In this document: one piece after another, positions 26,861 through 37,400 of the stretch
Numbering within the stretch: position 1 is the first letter of the stretch
Layout of the letters: each line of letters begins with the position of its first letter
From: Kordiimonas sp. SCSIO 12603
GTDB lineage: Bacteria; Pseudomonadota; Alphaproteobacteria; Sphingomonadales; Kordiimonadaceae
Assembly (NCBI RefSeq): GCF_024398035.1
Contig: NZ_CP073748.1
Span: forward strand, 2,517,520 to 2,581,519
Direction of reading: 5' to 3'
Length of the DNA: 64,000 nucleotides
The notes under the pieces: generated by a model
The model's input: the letters and a program-made list of their open reading frames with translations, nothing else
The model's database searches: none
What the model was told of the DNA's origin: nothing
Made by a program: the position numbers and the translations under genes

Positions 26861-28339
26861 ATGGCGAATCAGCTCCCCCTTTCCACCAACCCGTTTGATG
26901 ATGACAAGCTGCGGGAAGAATGCGGCGTCTTCGGTATCTACGGTACACCAGACGCTACGGCGCACTGTACTCTCGGGTTACACGCACTTCAACACAGAGG
27001 GCAGGAAGCTGCCGGCATTACCGCTTTGGATGGAGAAACTTTCCATACCAAGCGCGTTCTTGGTCATGTCGCTGATAATTTTACCAGTCAGGATGTGATC
27101 GATAGCTTACCGGGTAATGCCGCCATTGGTCACGTCCGTTATTCCACCACTGGTGATACAATTTTAAGAAACTGTCAGCCGCTCTTTGCAGAATTTGCAT
27201 CGGGCGGTTTTGCTATTGCACACAATGGCAACCTGACAAACGCAACGCATCTCCGTAAATCGCTGGTGCAGCGCGGCTCCATTTTCCAGAGCACATCTGA
27301 TACGGAAACAATCATTCACCTGATTGCGACCAGCAAGTTCAGAACTCTGATTGACCGTTTTGTGGATGCTATTGGCCAGATCGAGGGTGCCTACGCACTT
27401 GTCAGTCTTACAAAAGAAGGCCTGATTGGTTTCCGTGATCCACTTGGCGTTCGTCCTCTTGTGCTTGGTAAACTCGATAACTCATACATCATGTGCTCAG
27501 AGACCTGCGCGCTTGATATTATTGGTGCTGAATATGTACGCGATGTTGAACCAGGCGAGCTGATCATCATCACAGATGAAGGTCTATCAAGCCATAAACC
27601 ATTTCCTGAAGAGAATGCTCGCCCTTGTATTTTTGAGCATGTTTATTTCTCTCGCCCGGATAGCCTGACTGACGGTATGAGCGTTTATGAAGCTCGTAAA
27701 AACATCGGTGCTGAACTAGCACGAGAATTCCCCGTTGATGCGGATATGGTTATACCTGTGCCGGACTCTGGTGTACCTGCTGCTATTGGATATGCGCAGG
27801 AAAGCTCTATCCCATTTGAACTTGGCATTATCCGGAACCATTATGTTGGCCGGACATTTATTGAACCAAGTGACCAGATCCGTCACCTCGGTGTAAAACT
27901 AAAACTCAATGCCAACAGTAACCAAATCAAAGGCAAGAAAATTGTCCTGATCGATGATTCTATCGTGCGCGGTACAACATCGATGAAAATCGTAACCATG
28001 ATGCGTGAAGCCGGCGCTGCAGAAGTGCACATGCGTATTGCTTCTCCTCCAACAGCGCATAGCTGTTTCTACGGCGTTGATACGCCAGAGCGGAAAAAGC
28101 TCCTCGCTGCTCGTATGGACGTGGATGCGATGAAAGAGCACATTAAAGCTGATTCCCTTGCATTTGTGTCCATTGACGGGCTATACCGCGCAGTGAACCA
28201 CAAAGAAGGCCGGAACAGCAAATGCCCGGCTTATTGTGATGCATGTTTTACAGGTGAGTATCCAACTTTCCTTACTGATCAAAATCAAAAAGATCAAAGC
28301 GAAGATCAGCTGGATATGATTGCCTCTACAGGATCGTAA
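26861..28339 (+). CDS. purF: Amidophosphoribosyltransferase
   Basis: First committed step of purine synthesis: PRPP plus glutamine to phosphoribosylamine. The 492 residues include a 20-residue propeptide before the catalytic Cys21 (REECGVFGIYG), the glutamine domain, and the PRPP motif VLIDDSIVRGTTS. Cysteines at PCIFEHVY, HSCFYGVD and CPAYCDACF match those that bind a structural 4Fe-4S cluster in the Bacillus-type enzyme. An SDR gene follows after only 3 bases. Confidence 0.97.
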   Translation: MANQLPLSTNPFDDDKLREECGVFGIYGTPDATAHCTLGLHALQHRGQEAAGITALDGETFHTKRVLGHVADNFTSQDVIDSLPGNAAIGHVRYSTTGDTILRNCQPLFAEFASGGFAIAHNGNLTNATHLRKSLVQRGSIFQSTSDTETIIHLIATSKFRTLIDRFVDAIGQIEGAYALVSLTKEGLIGFRDPLGVRPLVLGKLDNSYIMCSETCALDIIGAEYVRDVEPGELIIITDEGLSSHKPFPEENARPCIFEHVYFSRPDSLTDGMSVYEARKNIGAELAREFPVDADMVIPVPDSGVPAAIGYAQESSIPFELGIIRNHYVGRTFIEPSDQIRHLGVKLKLNANSNQIKGKKIVLIDDSIVRGTTSMKIVTMMREAGAAEVHMRIASPPTAHSCFYGVDTPERKKLLAARMDVDAMKEHIKADSLAFVSIDGLYRAVNHKEGRNSKCPAYCDACFTGEYPTFLTDQNQKDQSEDQLDMIASTGS

Positions 28340-28342
28340 AGA

Positions 28343-29080
28343 ATGAGTAAAACTCTAGAAGGCCGCTTGGCACTTGTGACAGGCGCATCGCGCGGTATTG
28401 GCCGAGAAGTTGCTCTTGAACTCGCAAGACAAGGTGCTGATATCATCGCGATTGCTCGTAACCGTTCTCAGGGTGCCCTTGAAGAATTAGATGATGAAAT
28501 TCAGGCAATGGGCCGTAATTGCACTATCGCCCCAATGGATATCCGTGATGGTGACGCCATTGACCGCTTAGGCGCGGCTATCTATGAGCGCTGGGGAAAA
28601 TTAGACATCATGGTGGCTAATGCTGCCGTGCTTGGCCCTATTTCACCGATTGGCCATATTGGCATAAAAGACTGGGCAGAGCTTGTTGAAGTAAACATCA
28701 CAAGTAATTTCCGCCTCATCCGTTCTATGGATCTTCTTCTCAAGAAGTCTGATGCAGGTCGTGCAATCTTCGTAACATCCGCGGCGGCAGGAAAGCACCG
28801 AGCTTACTGGGGCGGTTATGCTGCTACTAAAGCGGCGGTTGAAGAGCTTGCGCTAACATATGCAGCGGAATGCGGTATTACATCAATCCGTGCGAATGTT
28901 ATTGACCCGGGGCCAATCCGTACACACATGCGCGCACTTGCCGTTCCAGGTGAAGACCCAAACACTCTTCCCACACCTGATCAGATTGCACCACTCTTTG
29001 CGGAGCTAGCCTCTCCTGAGTGCGATAAGAATGGCGAAGTAGTTAAATTCTATGATTGGGCGGGTATCAAACGCGCTTAA
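28343..29080 (+). CDS. SDR family NAD(P)-dependent oxidoreductase
   Basis: 245 residues of classical SDR type: TGASRGIGRE cofactor loop, NAA in VANAAVLGP, catalytic Ser in TSAAAGKH with Tyr and Lys in YAATK thirteen residues on. So it should be active, unlike the SDR at 19467. The substrate is unknown. Its tight spacing behind purF (3 bases) recurs in alphaproteobacteria, which suggests a conserved housekeeping or envelope role. A strong terminator follows. Confidence 0.93.
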   Translation: MSKTLEGRLALVTGASRGIGREVALELARQGADIIAIARNRSQGALEELDDEIQAMGRNCTIAPMDIRDGDAIDRLGAAIYERWGKLDIMVANAAVLGPISPIGHIGIKDWAELVEVNITSNFRLIRSMDLLLKKSDAGRAIFVTSAAAGKHRAYWGGYAATKAAVEELALTYAAECGITSIRANVIDPGPIRTHMRALAVPGEDPNTLPTPDQIAPLFAELASPECDKNGEVVKFYDWAGIKRA

Positions 29081-29100
29081 TTAAGAATGAGATAGAGTAC

Positions 29101-29130
29101 AAAAGCCCGGCCAGTTAGCCGGGCTTTTTA
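29101..29130. terminator. Bidirectional terminator after the purF operon
   Basis: AAAAGCCCGGC-CAGTTA-GCCGGGCTTTTT, an 11-bp GC-rich stem with T on the plus side and A-rich complement on the other. It also serves meaB from the opposite strand. Confidence 0.93.
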
Positions 29131-30117
29131 TTTGGAACTATATAGGGCTAGTAATTTTTCAGTAGCAGTCGACACTGTTGTTTTTCCGTCTTTCACTGCC
29201 GCTTCGATACTTTCCCAGTTTCCTGCAACATCTTCAGATGCATAAAAGCTATCCAACAACCTGTCCTGGATTTGGCTTTTGAGCCAATAAAGTCTCTGTT
29301 GCTCACGGCGTTGCTGCCTTTCACCAGATGCATCCATTAACTTCCGGTGCTTCTCGACCCGGGCCCATAGTTCCGGCACACCAGTACCAGTAAGGCCAGC
29401 ACATGCAACAACAGGAGGGTGCCAAGTTGGACTTGCGTCTGTCATGATATGGAGCGCGGATTTATATTCCCGCATCGCTTGCTTGAGTTTCTGCTCAAAG
29501 ATATCGGCTTTATTGACAGCTACCATATCCGCTAGTTCAAGGATGCCTTTTTTAATCCCCTGTAACTCGTCCCCTGCTCCCGGAAGCATAAGCACAAGGA
29601 AGAAATCTACCATATCGGCAACCATAGTTTCCGATTGACCTGTACCAACAGTCTCCACCAGCACGGTATCATACCCAGCAGCCTCAAGGATCACCATCGT
29701 TTCGCGGGTTGCTCGAGCGACACCACCCAGCACACCAGCACTTGGACTTGGCCTGATAAAAGCATTTTCATCGGCAGAAAGAAGATCCATCCGAGTTTTA
29801 TCGCCAAGGATTGAACCTCCGGTTCGGGAGCTAGACGGATCTACTGCTAACACCGCTACCTTATGGCCTTCACCTGTGAGCCAACAGCCCAGATTTTCAA
29901 TAAAGGTAGACTTGCCAACGCCCGGCACGCCAGAAATACCAACCCTCTGCGCTTTACCTGCGAATGGAAGAAGTTTGTGTAAAAGCTCTTGTGCTTTTTC
30001 TTGATGCTTTGCGTTGCGGCTTTCAACAAGTGTGATCGCACGACCAATCATCGCTCGATCACCTGTTCTTACCGCTTCAAAAAGCGTCTCTACTGAAAGC
30101 TGGTTAATAGAAACCAC
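29128..30117 (-). CDS. meaB: Methylmalonyl-CoA mutase-associated GTPase MeaB
   Basis: G3E GTPase chaperone that loads and protects the cobalamin cofactor of methylmalonyl-CoA mutase. The 329 residues carry Walker A GVPGVGKST, VLAVDPSSSRTGGSILGDKTRM, ETVGTGQSE and the base-recognition VNKADI, all typical. The start is a GTG at 30117. It lies 18 bases downstream of mutB, the last gene of the mutA-mutB-meaB operon. Confidence 0.96.
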   Translation of the reverse strand: MVSINQLSVETLFEAVRTGDRAMIGRAITLVESRNAKHQEKAQELLHKLLPFAGKAQRVGISGVPGVGKSTFIENLGCWLTGEGHKVAVLAVDPSSSRTGGSILGDKTRMDLLSADENAFIRPSPSAGVLGGVARATRETMVILEAAGYDTVLVETVGTGQSETMVADMVDFFLVLMLPGAGDELQGIKKGILELADMVAVNKADIFEQKLKQAMREYKSALHIMTDASPTWHPPVVACAGLTGTGVPELWARVEKHRKLMDASGERQQRREQQRLYWLKSQIQDRLLDSFYASEDVAGNWESIEAAVKDGKTTVSTATEKLLALYSSK

Positions 30118-30135
30118 GTAGCATTTTCCTATGCT

Positions 30136-32280
30136 TTATTCGCTGTAACCAAGCTTATCGCTAAGCTTACCAAGAAGTTCTTCTGCAGCAGCCGTAATAA
30201 CCGTACCCGGCGGGAAAATAGCCTCTGCACCAGCTTCATACAGCGCATCATAATCCTGCGGCGGGATAACCCCTCCTGCAATTACCATAATGTCTTCACG
30301 GCCAAGCTTTGCAAGCTCTGCTTTAAGTTCAGGCACAAGTGTTAAATGACCAGCAGCAAGGGATGAAGCACCGATCACGTGTACATCATTTTCAACGCCT
30401 TGACGTGCCACTTCAGCTGGTGTTTGGAACAGTGGTCCGATATCAACATCAAAACCGAGGTCCGCATATCCAGAAGCAACTACCTTCTGGCCACGATCGT
30501 GACCATCTTGCCCCATTTTTGCGATAAGAATACGTGGGCGACGGCCATCATTTTCCTCAAAAGCATCAACTAGCTCATGAACCCGCTTAACCGCTGGGTT
30601 GTTCTTACCAACTTCCGCTCTGTAAACACCTGTCACCGCTCTGATCTCCGCTTTATGACGACCATACACTTTTTCAAGCGCATCAGAAATCTCACCAACA
30701 GTGGCCTTCGCACGTGCAGCGTTAATTGCCAGCGCCATCAGGTTACCTTCACCGCTTTCCGCGGCGTTTGAAAGCGCATTCAAATGGCCTTCAACTTCTG
30801 TCTGATCACGTTCAACACGAAGTTTCGCAAGCTTTTCAAGCTGTGCCGCACGTACGGCACTGTTATCAACTTTGAGAACATCAATATCTTCGGTTTCATC
30901 AAGTTGGTATTTATTTACGCCAACCACTGTCTGGCGGCCACTATCAATACGCGCTTGGGTGCGGGCTGCAGCATCTTCAATGCGGAGTTTCGGGATACCA
31001 GCTTCAATAGCTTTCGCCATACCACCTTCAGCTTCAACTTCCTGAATGTGCGCCCATGCTTTTTCAGCCAGATCTGCCGTTAGCTTCTCGACGTAATAGC
31101 TGCCTGCCCATGGGTCAATCACACGGTTCGTACCTGTTTCCTGCTGAATAAACAGCTGAGTGTTCCGAGCAATACGCGCCGAGAAATCTGTCGGCAACGC
31201 CAGCGCTTCATCGAGAGCGTTCGTGTGCAAGCTTTGCGTATGCCCCTGAGACGCGGCGAGTGCTTCAATACATGTACGAGACACGTTATTGAACACATCC
31301 TGCGCAGTTAGCGACCAACCTGAGGTCTGGCAATGTGTACGCAAGGATAGAGATTTTGAATTCTTAGGCTCAAACTGTTTCACAAGCTTTGCCCAAAGCA
31401 TACGCGCAGCACGCATTTTGGCAACTTCCATGAAATAGTTCATGCCAATCGCCCAGAAGAAACTGAGGCGCGGAGCAAATGCATCAACATCAAGGCCAGC
31501 ATTCACACCAGCCCGGATATATTCCACACCGTCCGCCAGCGTATAGGCAAGCTCAAGATCAGCTGTCGCGCCAGCTTCCTGCATGTGATAACCGGAAATA
31601 GAAATACTATTAAATTTCGGCATATGCTCTGATGTATAGGCGAAAATATCAGAGATGATGCGCATGGAAGGCGACGGCGGGTAAATATAAGTGTTCCGCA
31701 CCATAAACTCTTTCAGGATATCATTCTGAATAGTACCGCTCAGCTTTTCAGGGCTTACACCCTGCTCTTCTGCCGCTACTACATAGAGCGCAAGGATCGG
31801 CAGTACAGCGCCATTCATTGTCATGGATACTGACATCTGATCTAGCGGGATACCACTGAAAAGCGTGCGCATATCATAAATGCTATCAATCGCCACACCA
31901 GCCATACCAACATCGCCAGCCACACGGGGGTGATCGCTATCATAACCGCGGTGTGTCGCCAGATCGAATGCTACAGAAAGGCCTTTCTGACCGGCAGCTA
32001 GATTTCGGCGGTAAAACGCGTTTGAATCCTCAGCGGTGGAAAAGCCAGCATACTGGCGAATAGTCCAAGGACGTGTCACATACATTGTTGGATATGGACC
32101 GCGCAGGAACGGTGCAACACCGGGACGAGTATCTAGAAAGTCAAGCTCGGCAATATCATTTGCATCATACTGTGGTTTTACAGCGATACCTTCTGGTGTC
32201 GCCCAAGCTTCACCAGATACTGTTGATGCAGAAGCTTTTGGGGCAAAGCTAACGTTGGAGAAATCAGGAATACGGCTCAT
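30136..32280 (-). CDS. mutB: Methylmalonyl-CoA mutase, catalytic large subunit
   Basis: Adenosylcobalamin enzyme that interconverts methylmalonyl-CoA and succinyl-CoA, letting propionyl-CoA from odd-chain fats and branched amino acids enter the TCA cycle. The 714 residues hold a TIM-barrel substrate domain (about 1-560) with [20 protein letters not shown], and a C-terminal cobalamin domain with the full base-off motif [15 protein letters not shown] and AGGV. The ATG overlaps the stop of mutA by 4 bases (ATGA). Confidence 0.98.
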   Translation of the reverse strand: MSRIPDFSNVSFAPKASASTVSGEAWATPEGIAVKPQYDANDIAELDFLDTRPGVAPFLRGPYPTMYVTRPWTIRQYAGFSTAEDSNAFYRRNLAAGQKGLSVAFDLATHRGYDSDHPRVAGDVGMAGVAIDSIYDMRTLFSGIPLDQMSVSMTMNGAVLPILALYVVAAEEQGVSPEKLSGTIQNDILKEFMVRNTYIYPPSPSMRIISDIFAYTSEHMPKFNSISISGYHMQEAGATADLELAYTLADGVEYIRAGVNAGLDVDAFAPRLSFFWAIGMNYFMEVAKMRAARMLWAKLVKQFEPKNSKSLSLRTHCQTSGWSLTAQDVFNNVSRTCIEALAASQGHTQSLHTNALDEALALPTDFSARIARNTQLFIQQETGTNRVIDPWAGSYYVEKLTADLAEKAWAHIQEVEAEGGMAKAIEAGIPKLRIEDAAARTQARIDSGRQTVVGVNKYQLDETEDIDVLKVDNSAVRAAQLEKLAKLRVERDQTEVEGHLNALSNAAESGEGNLMALAINAARAKATVGEISDALEKVYGRHKAEIRAVTGVYRAEVGKNNPAVKRVHELVDAFEENDGRRPRILIAKMGQDGHDRGQKVVASGYADLGFDVDIGPLFQTPAEVARQGVENDVHVIGASSLAAGHLTLVPELKAELAKLGREDIMVIAGGVIPPQDYDALYEAGAEAIFPPGTVITAAAEELLGKLSDKLGYSE

Positions 32281-34118
32281 GAATTTTCTCCCATTATATC
32301 ATAGGCATTTTGTAGTGTTGCGAGCACATTACAGCCCATGAAGATAAAGCTTTCAACACCCGCTGCTTTCAACGCGTCACCGTTTACAGGCTTACCTGCT
32401 AAGTAAACATGCTTGGCGTCTTTCAGTGCCGTAGCAACGGCTTCTCCCATTGCTTCATATTGACTATCGCTTGAACACAGAATAGCAAATTCAGCACCTG
32501 ATTTTTCAAATGCTGTTTTAGCATCATCAGCAGTAGCGATATTTTCACTTTGAACAGCTTCAATACCGCCAGCCTCAAAGAAGTTTTTCGCAAATGTTGA
32601 ACGTGCTGTGTAATCAGCCGGTGTGCCAAGATTTGCAACAAACACCTGAGCGCGTTTACCGCTTGATTGCAGCATTGCATCACTACGGTCACGTAACGCC
32701 TCAAAATCCTCAGCAAGACGGTGATTTGGTAACGGATCAGCTTCACATACGGCTGGTTTCAAATCAGCCATTACTTCAGCAAAAGCTTCAACTTCCTCTA
32801 TAGTGTCTTCGTGAATGTGCGGGAATTCAGAAACACCTGTTACAGCGTCTTTACGCTTTGAAAGGTTTATACGGCGCTTTTCCCACGCAGTATTCAATTC
32901 CTCTTTCAAATCACCACTGGCCAGCAGTGGCGTTACACCACCTTTTGCTTCAAGGCTTTGGAAGTACGCCCACGCCTTTGCAGAAAGGTCAGACGTAATA
33001 GTTTCAAAAGCATAAGCGCCAGCAGCAGGATCAGCCACTTTGGAAAGATTACTTTCTTCCTGCAGGACAATTTGGATATTACGGGCGATCCTGCGTGCGA
33101 AGCCGCTGGACATACCGATGAGCGCATCATGTGGCATAATACAAATGGTATCAGCACCACCCACGGCCGCCGCAAAACAAGCTGTCGTACCGCGAAGCAT
33201 ATTCACCCAAGGATCACGCACCGTCATCATACGTGCAGAACCAGCCGCAGTGATATTCATCTTGGTATCTTTAACACCGCAAGCTTCTAGAACCTGTTGC
33301 CAAAGCAACCGCGCTGCCCTGATCTTCGATACAGTCATATAGACATCTGCATCAGCAGCCACAGTGAAGTGAATATTTTTCGCAGCATCAGACAGTTCAA
33401 GGCCTGCTGTTTCCATGGAGCGCAAGTATGAAACCGCTGTAGATAACATCAAGCCAATTTCCTGCGCCTCAGTAGCACCAGCCATATGGTACGGAGTGCT
33501 GTCTGCCATAAAGGCCGCCACATGCTGATATTCAGCATAATCTTCAGCAACCTCAACACCCGTGGCTAACGCTTCATCCATAGGCTGAAGCAAACGCCCT
33601 GTTTGTGCGAGAGTCCCAATCGGATCAATACCTAAACAGCCTTTTACTTCTTCAGCCTTGTAAGCTCGCTTTTTGAGAAGTCCCAGGAAATTCTTAGATA
33701 CAGCAGAATATTCCTCACCAGGCACGAGTGAGAAGCCAACCATATTGAGGTAAACACCTTCCAAAGCGTTACCTAATTCGGTTACCGCTATTCCCGGTGT
33801 TGCCCCGGAAGCGACTTTAAGAGAAAGCGCACTGGCTCCACGCTCTAGATCATCAAGAATAGCCTGATTGGTCTTCCCTGCATCCGGGGTTGAATGCGCG
33901 GCTAATATCTGCCACTCACCTTGTCGGCTTTCAGGCCGCGAGCCCTGCACCATCGTGTCTTTGGTATAAAGTGCATGAATATTGATATCGTCATACGATT
34001 TGGAGATCATAGCACGGTCGAAATCCTTACCCTTAAGGGTCTTTTCAACAAGCGCGCGCCATGCCTCATCTGAAGCTGGATCAAACTCTGAAGCGAGTTT
34101 TAAGCCTTCTTGTGTCAT
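32277..34118 (-). CDS. mutA: Methylmalonyl-CoA mutase, small subunit
   Basis: Structural beta subunit of the heterodimeric mutase, 613 residues. It has the same two-domain layout as mutB, but the cobalamin-binding motif is lost: the position of DxHxxG reads [11 protein letters not shown] without the His, as expected for this non-catalytic subunit. It is first in the mutA-mutB-meaB operon with a 4-base overlap to mutB. The presence of separate subunits, rather than one fused or homodimeric enzyme, resembles the propionibacterial arrangement. Confidence 0.95.
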   Translation of the reverse strand: MTQEGLKLASEFDPASDEAWRALVEKTLKGKDFDRAMISKSYDDINIHALYTKDTMVQGSRPESRQGEWQILAAHSTPDAGKTNQAILDDLERGASALSLKVASGATPGIAVTELGNALEGVYLNMVGFSLVPGEEYSAVSKNFLGLLKKRAYKAEEVKGCLGIDPIGTLAQTGRLLQPMDEALATGVEVAEDYAEYQHVAAFMADSTPYHMAGATEAQEIGLMLSTAVSYLRSMETAGLELSDAAKNIHFTVAADADVYMTVSKIRAARLLWQQVLEACGVKDTKMNITAAGSARMMTVRDPWVNMLRGTTACFAAAVGGADTICIMPHDALIGMSSGFARRIARNIQIVLQEESNLSKVADPAAGAYAFETITSDLSAKAWAYFQSLEAKGGVTPLLASGDLKEELNTAWEKRRINLSKRKDAVTGVSEFPHIHEDTIEEVEAFAEVMADLKPAVCEADPLPNHRLAEDFEALRDRSDAMLQSSGKRAQVFVANLGTPADYTARSTFAKNFFEAGGIEAVQSENIATADDAKTAFEKSGAEFAILCSSDSQYEAMGEAVATALKDAKHVYLAGKPVNGDALKAAGVESFIFMGCNVLATLQNAYDIMGENS

Positions 34119-34202
34119 GGGGCCCAGTCCTTTAGCAACTGACAGGTTATTGTCCTTATTGTTTTGCCGGGAACCTAGCCAAATATTTGCTGCGGTGCAA
34201 TG

Positions 34203-35009
34203 TTAAACGGACATCAATAATCTGACGGTAGCCAACACAAGAAACAAACCAAAGGCTATACTCAACAGTCTTTTTGGTATGGCATGAGCAACTTTGGCCC
34301 CATATGGTGCACACACCACAGCCGCTATCGCCACTATAACAAGGGATGGAATATGGATAAAACCAACCATCCCGGACGGCAAATCTGCTACATTTAGCCC
34401 ACCAAATAGATATCCCAAACCACCAGAAACACTAATAACCAACCCTATCAGCGAAGCCGTTCCAACGGCCTTCTGGATAGGAATATTATAGAGTGTAAGA
34501 TACGGTACAGAGAAGCTGCCCCCACCAATTCCCATAACCGCCGAAAAGAAGCCAATGATCCCTGGATTCAAGTAACGAAATACACCAGAAGGTAAATCTT
34601 CACCCAGTTTGTATTTATCCAGTGGTAACAACATTTTGAGAGCAAGCAAAGCGGCTAGTCCTGCAAAAATATAAATAAGCTCTTCTGTTTTTAGTGTTTT
34701 CGCAAAAAAAGCACCTGCAACTGCACCAACAGCAATTGCCCACCACCAATCTTTAACAATTGGCCATTCAACTCCACCTTTTTTATGGTGAGCTCTTACA
34801 CTCGAAAGGTTAGTTGCGACAATGATCGCAAGTGATGTTGCGATTGACGCATGCATACGCCACTCAATAGGCACACCAATACTATCGAAAACGATAAAGA
34901 GAGCTGGAATGGTGACAATTCCACCACCGATACCAAGCAACCCTGCTAGAAAGCCAGCAACCATCCCTGCCCCAACAAGTGGGAGCAAATGTTCTATCAT
35001 TTCCATCAT
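34203..35009 (-). CDS. TauE/SafE family membrane permease
   Basis: 268 residues with about eight hydrophobic segments and two internally related halves, each with a glycine-rich motif (GFLAGLLGIGGGIVTIPAL near the N-terminus and GFFSAVMGIGGGSFSVPYL near residue 155). This is the family signature of putative sulfite, sulfonate or organic-anion exporters; the substrate is not known. The gene is separated by 4 bases from the cysteine-cluster gene at 35014, so the two are probably co-transcribed. Confidence 0.93.
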   Translation of the reverse strand: MMEMIEHLLPLVGAGMVAGFLAGLLGIGGGIVTIPALFIVFDSIGVPIEWRMHASIATSLAIIVATNLSSVRAHHKKGGVEWPIVKDWWWAIAVGAVAGAFFAKTLKTEELIYIFAGLAALLALKMLLPLDKYKLGEDLPSGVFRYLNPGIIGFFSAVMGIGGGSFSVPYLTLYNIPIQKAVGTASLIGLVISVSGGLGYLFGGLNVADLPSGMVGFIHIPSLVIVAIAAVVCAPYGAKVAHAIPKRLLSIAFGLFLVLATVRLLMSV

Positions 35010-35013
35010 GAAA

Positions 35014-35496
35014 CTACCCTTGAACGCCTAACTTCTTTTCAAAATGTGCCAACTTTGATGGAGGTATTTCCCTGCCAACTTCATCAACTAGAACCTTATC
35101 TTCCTTTAACTGAAGCCAAACGGGGACGCCACCATTCCAAAACATCTGATAGCTGGCTTTCGCAAGATCGCTATAAAATGCTTCAGGAGTTTTATTGGTA
35201 TTCGCAATTACATAACTTTTTTCAAAAGGATTCCAGGATCCCTCATCTTGTGCGAACCGAAACATCACACCCAGTTTATCAGGCCTGCACGCATCTGGCA
35301 TAGCATCAACCTCTAACCAGGAACACACATAATTCCTACACCCTTCTGGCCGCTTACGGTAACTATCGCACCCGCCAGAGGCGCGAATATGCTTACACCT
35401 GGTTGCAGGTGGTTTCAGATAATTAGGGAATTCGACAGCAAGGATAATGCAGCACTCAGAACATGATCCGCACGATTTGGCCACGGCGCACACCAC
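35014..35496 (-). CDS. YkgJ-type cysteine-cluster protein
   Basis: About 160 residues with the CxxCxxCC signature of the YkgJ/UPF0153 group. Cysteines are at 9, 12, 15, 16, 34, 43, 53 and 58 (SCGSCSECC, TRCKH, GGCDS, EGCRNYVC). They probably bind zinc or an Fe-S cluster. The function of the family is unknown. The start is uncertain: GTG codons at 35496, 35493 and 35484 are all possible, with AAGAAG upstream of the first. It lies directly upstream of the TauE/SafE permease. Confidence 0.82.
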   Translation of the reverse strand: MVCAVAKSCGSCSECCIILAVEFPNYLKPPATRCKHIRASGGCDSYRKRPEGCRNYVCSWLEVDAMPDACRPDKLGVMFRFAQDEGSWNPFEKSYVIANTNKTPEAFYSDLAKASYQMFWNGGVPVWLQLKEDKVLVDEVGREIPPSKLAHFEKKLGVQG

Positions 35497-35551
35497 TTCT
35501 TAAAATTTCACTCTAAACATTTAGAATTGAAGAAGTATTTGGTCAAACAAA

Positions 35552-35578
35552 AACCGCTATAGCCAAGCCATAGCGGTT
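35552..35578 (-). terminator. Terminator of tRNA-Pro
   Basis: AACCGCTATAGCCAAGCCATAGCGGTT is a 9- to 10-bp stem-loop followed by T on the minus strand. It lies just past the 3' end of tRNA-Pro. Confidence 0.85.
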
Positions 35579-35583
35579 CTTAT

Positions 35584-35660
35584 TGGTCGGAGAGACAGGA
35601 TTTGAACCTGCGGCCCCTACACCCCCAGTGTAGTGCGCTACCAGACTGCGCTACTCCCCG
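35584..35660 (-). tRNA. tRNA-Pro (GGG)
   Basis: Minus-strand cloverleaf with acceptor CGGGGAG/CTCTCCG, anticodon GGG in the loop CTGGGGG, D-loop CAGTCTGGTA, discriminator A and encoded CCA. The single copy sits between the YkgJ-type gene and the Rieske gene. Confidence 0.97.
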
Positions 35661-35740
35661 ATTTCAGAGTTATCTTCTGGATGCCGGCGAATATAACGAG
35701 CGACATAGAAGTACGCAATATGGCAAATTAAGTTTTTACC

Positions 35741-37294
35741 TTATTCTCGTTCTACATGAAATTTAGCCTGATATGCTTCTCTCGCGGGCGCTTTCTGCCT
35801 CAAATAAGAATGTAGGTAACGATTAAGTGCCGCCAATAATCTATCGGCCGTATCTTGCGAAACAAGATCAAGTAAGCACTCAACAGCACACACCATCTTC
35901 AATCGGTGAACTGAATAAATGTACTCACCATAATCCATATTGAAAAGGTTGGCTTTTTGTTGAGCCATAAATAATTTCTGATCGTCCACTTTCCATTTGT
36001 CGAATGTGGTTTCCGTAAGAAAAGGTTTATTTCTACCTACAAAGCAAGCCATCTGCAAAAGCCCTGATCGCCAATATTTATTTTCTGCCGTTGCATGAAC
36101 ATAAACTGCCCGAGCAAAGGTAATCGCATGAGTAAAATCAAGCCAACCAATGTTGCGGGCTATAGGTTGTTCAATTGCATTTTGTAAATTTACATCAAAA
36201 CTCAGCATGTTTTCTGCGGCAGCTAGCAAAAGCTGTTCCCAAAGCTCTTCATAAGGTTGATCAGATTGAACAACAGCCCCCATAACCGCATTAACTGATA
36301 ATCCTGAAAATGATAATGCCTGCTTATTTTCTTGTGGCCAATTGCTATTAAGAAAGGAGGCGAATTGTCTGAATTCTGGTAATAAATCTTCTCTTGCAGC
36401 ACCACATAGATGACGTACAAACTGAATAGCCAAGCCTCGCTCAACACTCCTGCCAAGTTGTTCAATTAACCGTTCAGCATGAACAACATAGATAGCTGAA
36501 TGACCGAATGCTGAGTAATGCTTAAATACCTGATCTAAGAAAACCGGCTTTAGATCAGCAAATCTTAACCCTTCATCAAAAGCAGCCTCACATAAACCCA
36601 CAGCCATTTCAAAATTCATATCTGCAATTGCTTTGCGGAAAGTTTCTATGCCCCATTCGATTGCGAGGCCGGCTTTGGCGGGGCGGCTCTGTAACCCGTC
36701 CCAGGAAAAATGCCCTGTGGCTTCAAGAAATGCTACCAGTCGAAGATCATCATCGTTTCCTGCCAAATCAATCCAGTCAGAAAGTCCAGCGTGTGCATGG
36801 CCAAACCCTCGTTCAATCTTATCTTCACTCCACCGGAGCGCTGAAACAGCGTAAGCTTCATATGGCTGTCCTGCTTTCGCACCGCGAGCCAGTGTCCGAG
36901 CTAGTCGGCTATAATCATGATCATTCAAAGCGTCTTCAAAGTCGGCCTCGAGTTTCCTGATCATCTCCTCTTTGGAAGGCGGTGTCATATCAAGCCAAAG
37001 CTCTCCATTGCGAACTTTAAGCGGATATGTCCGAACAGGATCCCGCCCCATAAGAGGTACACCATCTTTCAGGTTAAAAGTCCAACCATGCCAGTTACAG
37101 GAAAGAATACATCCTTCTTTCAGCGAACCTTCCTTAAGAGGGTATCCCTCATGTGGGCACCGATTATCAATGGCATAAAGCCCATCATCGGCAGCTATAA
37201 TCAAAATCTGCTTACCCGCTAATTTTACGACTGCTCTATCTTCAACCAATAATTCTTCAAGGCTGCCGAGATTTTCCCAATTGTTATTTGTCAC
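35741..37294 (-). CDS. Rieske 2Fe-2S protein fused to a large unknown helical domain
   Basis: 517 residues. Residues 1-102 form a Rieske ferredoxin-like domain with ligands Cys46, His48 (CPHEGYPL) and Cys66, His69 (SCNWHGWTF). Residues 110-517 are helical, and I cannot assign a family. This part is rich in conserved-looking His and Trp motifs: [12 protein letters not shown] (164-174), GHFSW (194-198), [15 protein letters not shown] (258-272) and [17 protein letters not shown] (384-400). No Rieske-oxygenase mononuclear iron motif (DxxHxxxxH) is evident. The start is GTG at 37294 after a strong GAGGAGGG. It overlaps the small ORF upstream by 11 bases. It is divergent from a five-cysteine HTH regulator. 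A redox or oxygenase-like role is inference. Confidence 0.85.
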   Translation of the reverse strand: MTNNNWENLGSLEELLVEDRAVVKLAGKQILIIAADDGLYAIDNRCPHEGYPLKEGSLKEGCILSCNWHGWTFNLKDGVPLMGRDPVRTYPLKVRNGELWLDMTPPSKEEMIRKLEADFEDALNDHDYSRLARTLARGAKAGQPYEAYAVSALRWSEDKIERGFGHAHAGLSDWIDLAGNDDDLRLVAFLEATGHFSWDGLQSRPAKAGLAIEWGIETFRKAIADMNFEMAVGLCEAAFDEGLRFADLKPVFLDQVFKHYSAFGHSAIYVVHAERLIEQLGRSVERGLAIQFVRHLCGAAREDLLPEFRQFASFLNSNWPQENKQALSFSGLSVNAVMGAVVQSDQPYEELWEQLLLAAAENMLSFDVNLQNAIEQPIARNIGWLDFTHAITFARAVYVHATAENKYWRSGLLQMACFVGRNKPFLTETTFDKWKVDDQKLFMAQQKANLFNMDYGEYIYSVHRLKMVCAVECLLDLVSQDTADRLLAALNRYLHSYLRQKAPAREAYQAKFHVERE

Positions 37295-37400
37295 GGTTTC
37301 CCTCCTCTTCAGCCTGCGACGTGGCTATATCTGCGCGGTCACGGTCAAGCCTTTCAGCGATAAGTTTAGCCCGTGCGATAAAGAGTATTTCCTGTCCCAT
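37284..37400 (-). CDS. 38-residue leader ORF coupled to the Rieske gene
   Basis: An ATG at 37398-37400 is preceded by GGAGG with a 6-base gap (GGAGGCTGAAAATG), a near-ideal ribosome-binding site. It opens a 38-codon frame that ends inside the start of the Rieske gene. The peptide begins MGQEILFIARAKLIAERLD and ends EEEGNRDK. It is charged and likely a single amphipathic helix, with no Cys or membrane segment. Overlap by 11 bases suggests translational coupling. It may be a small partner protein or a leader peptide. It is unrecognised. Confidence 0.6.
   Translation of the reverse strand: MGQEILFIARAKLIAERLDRDRADIATSQAEEEGNRDK

Noticed and set aside
35741-37294. Ring-hydroxylating dioxygenase alpha subunit
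   Set aside because: Only the Rieske domain fits. The mononuclear iron motif and the START-like catalytic domain are not recognisable, and there is no beta subunit gene nearby.
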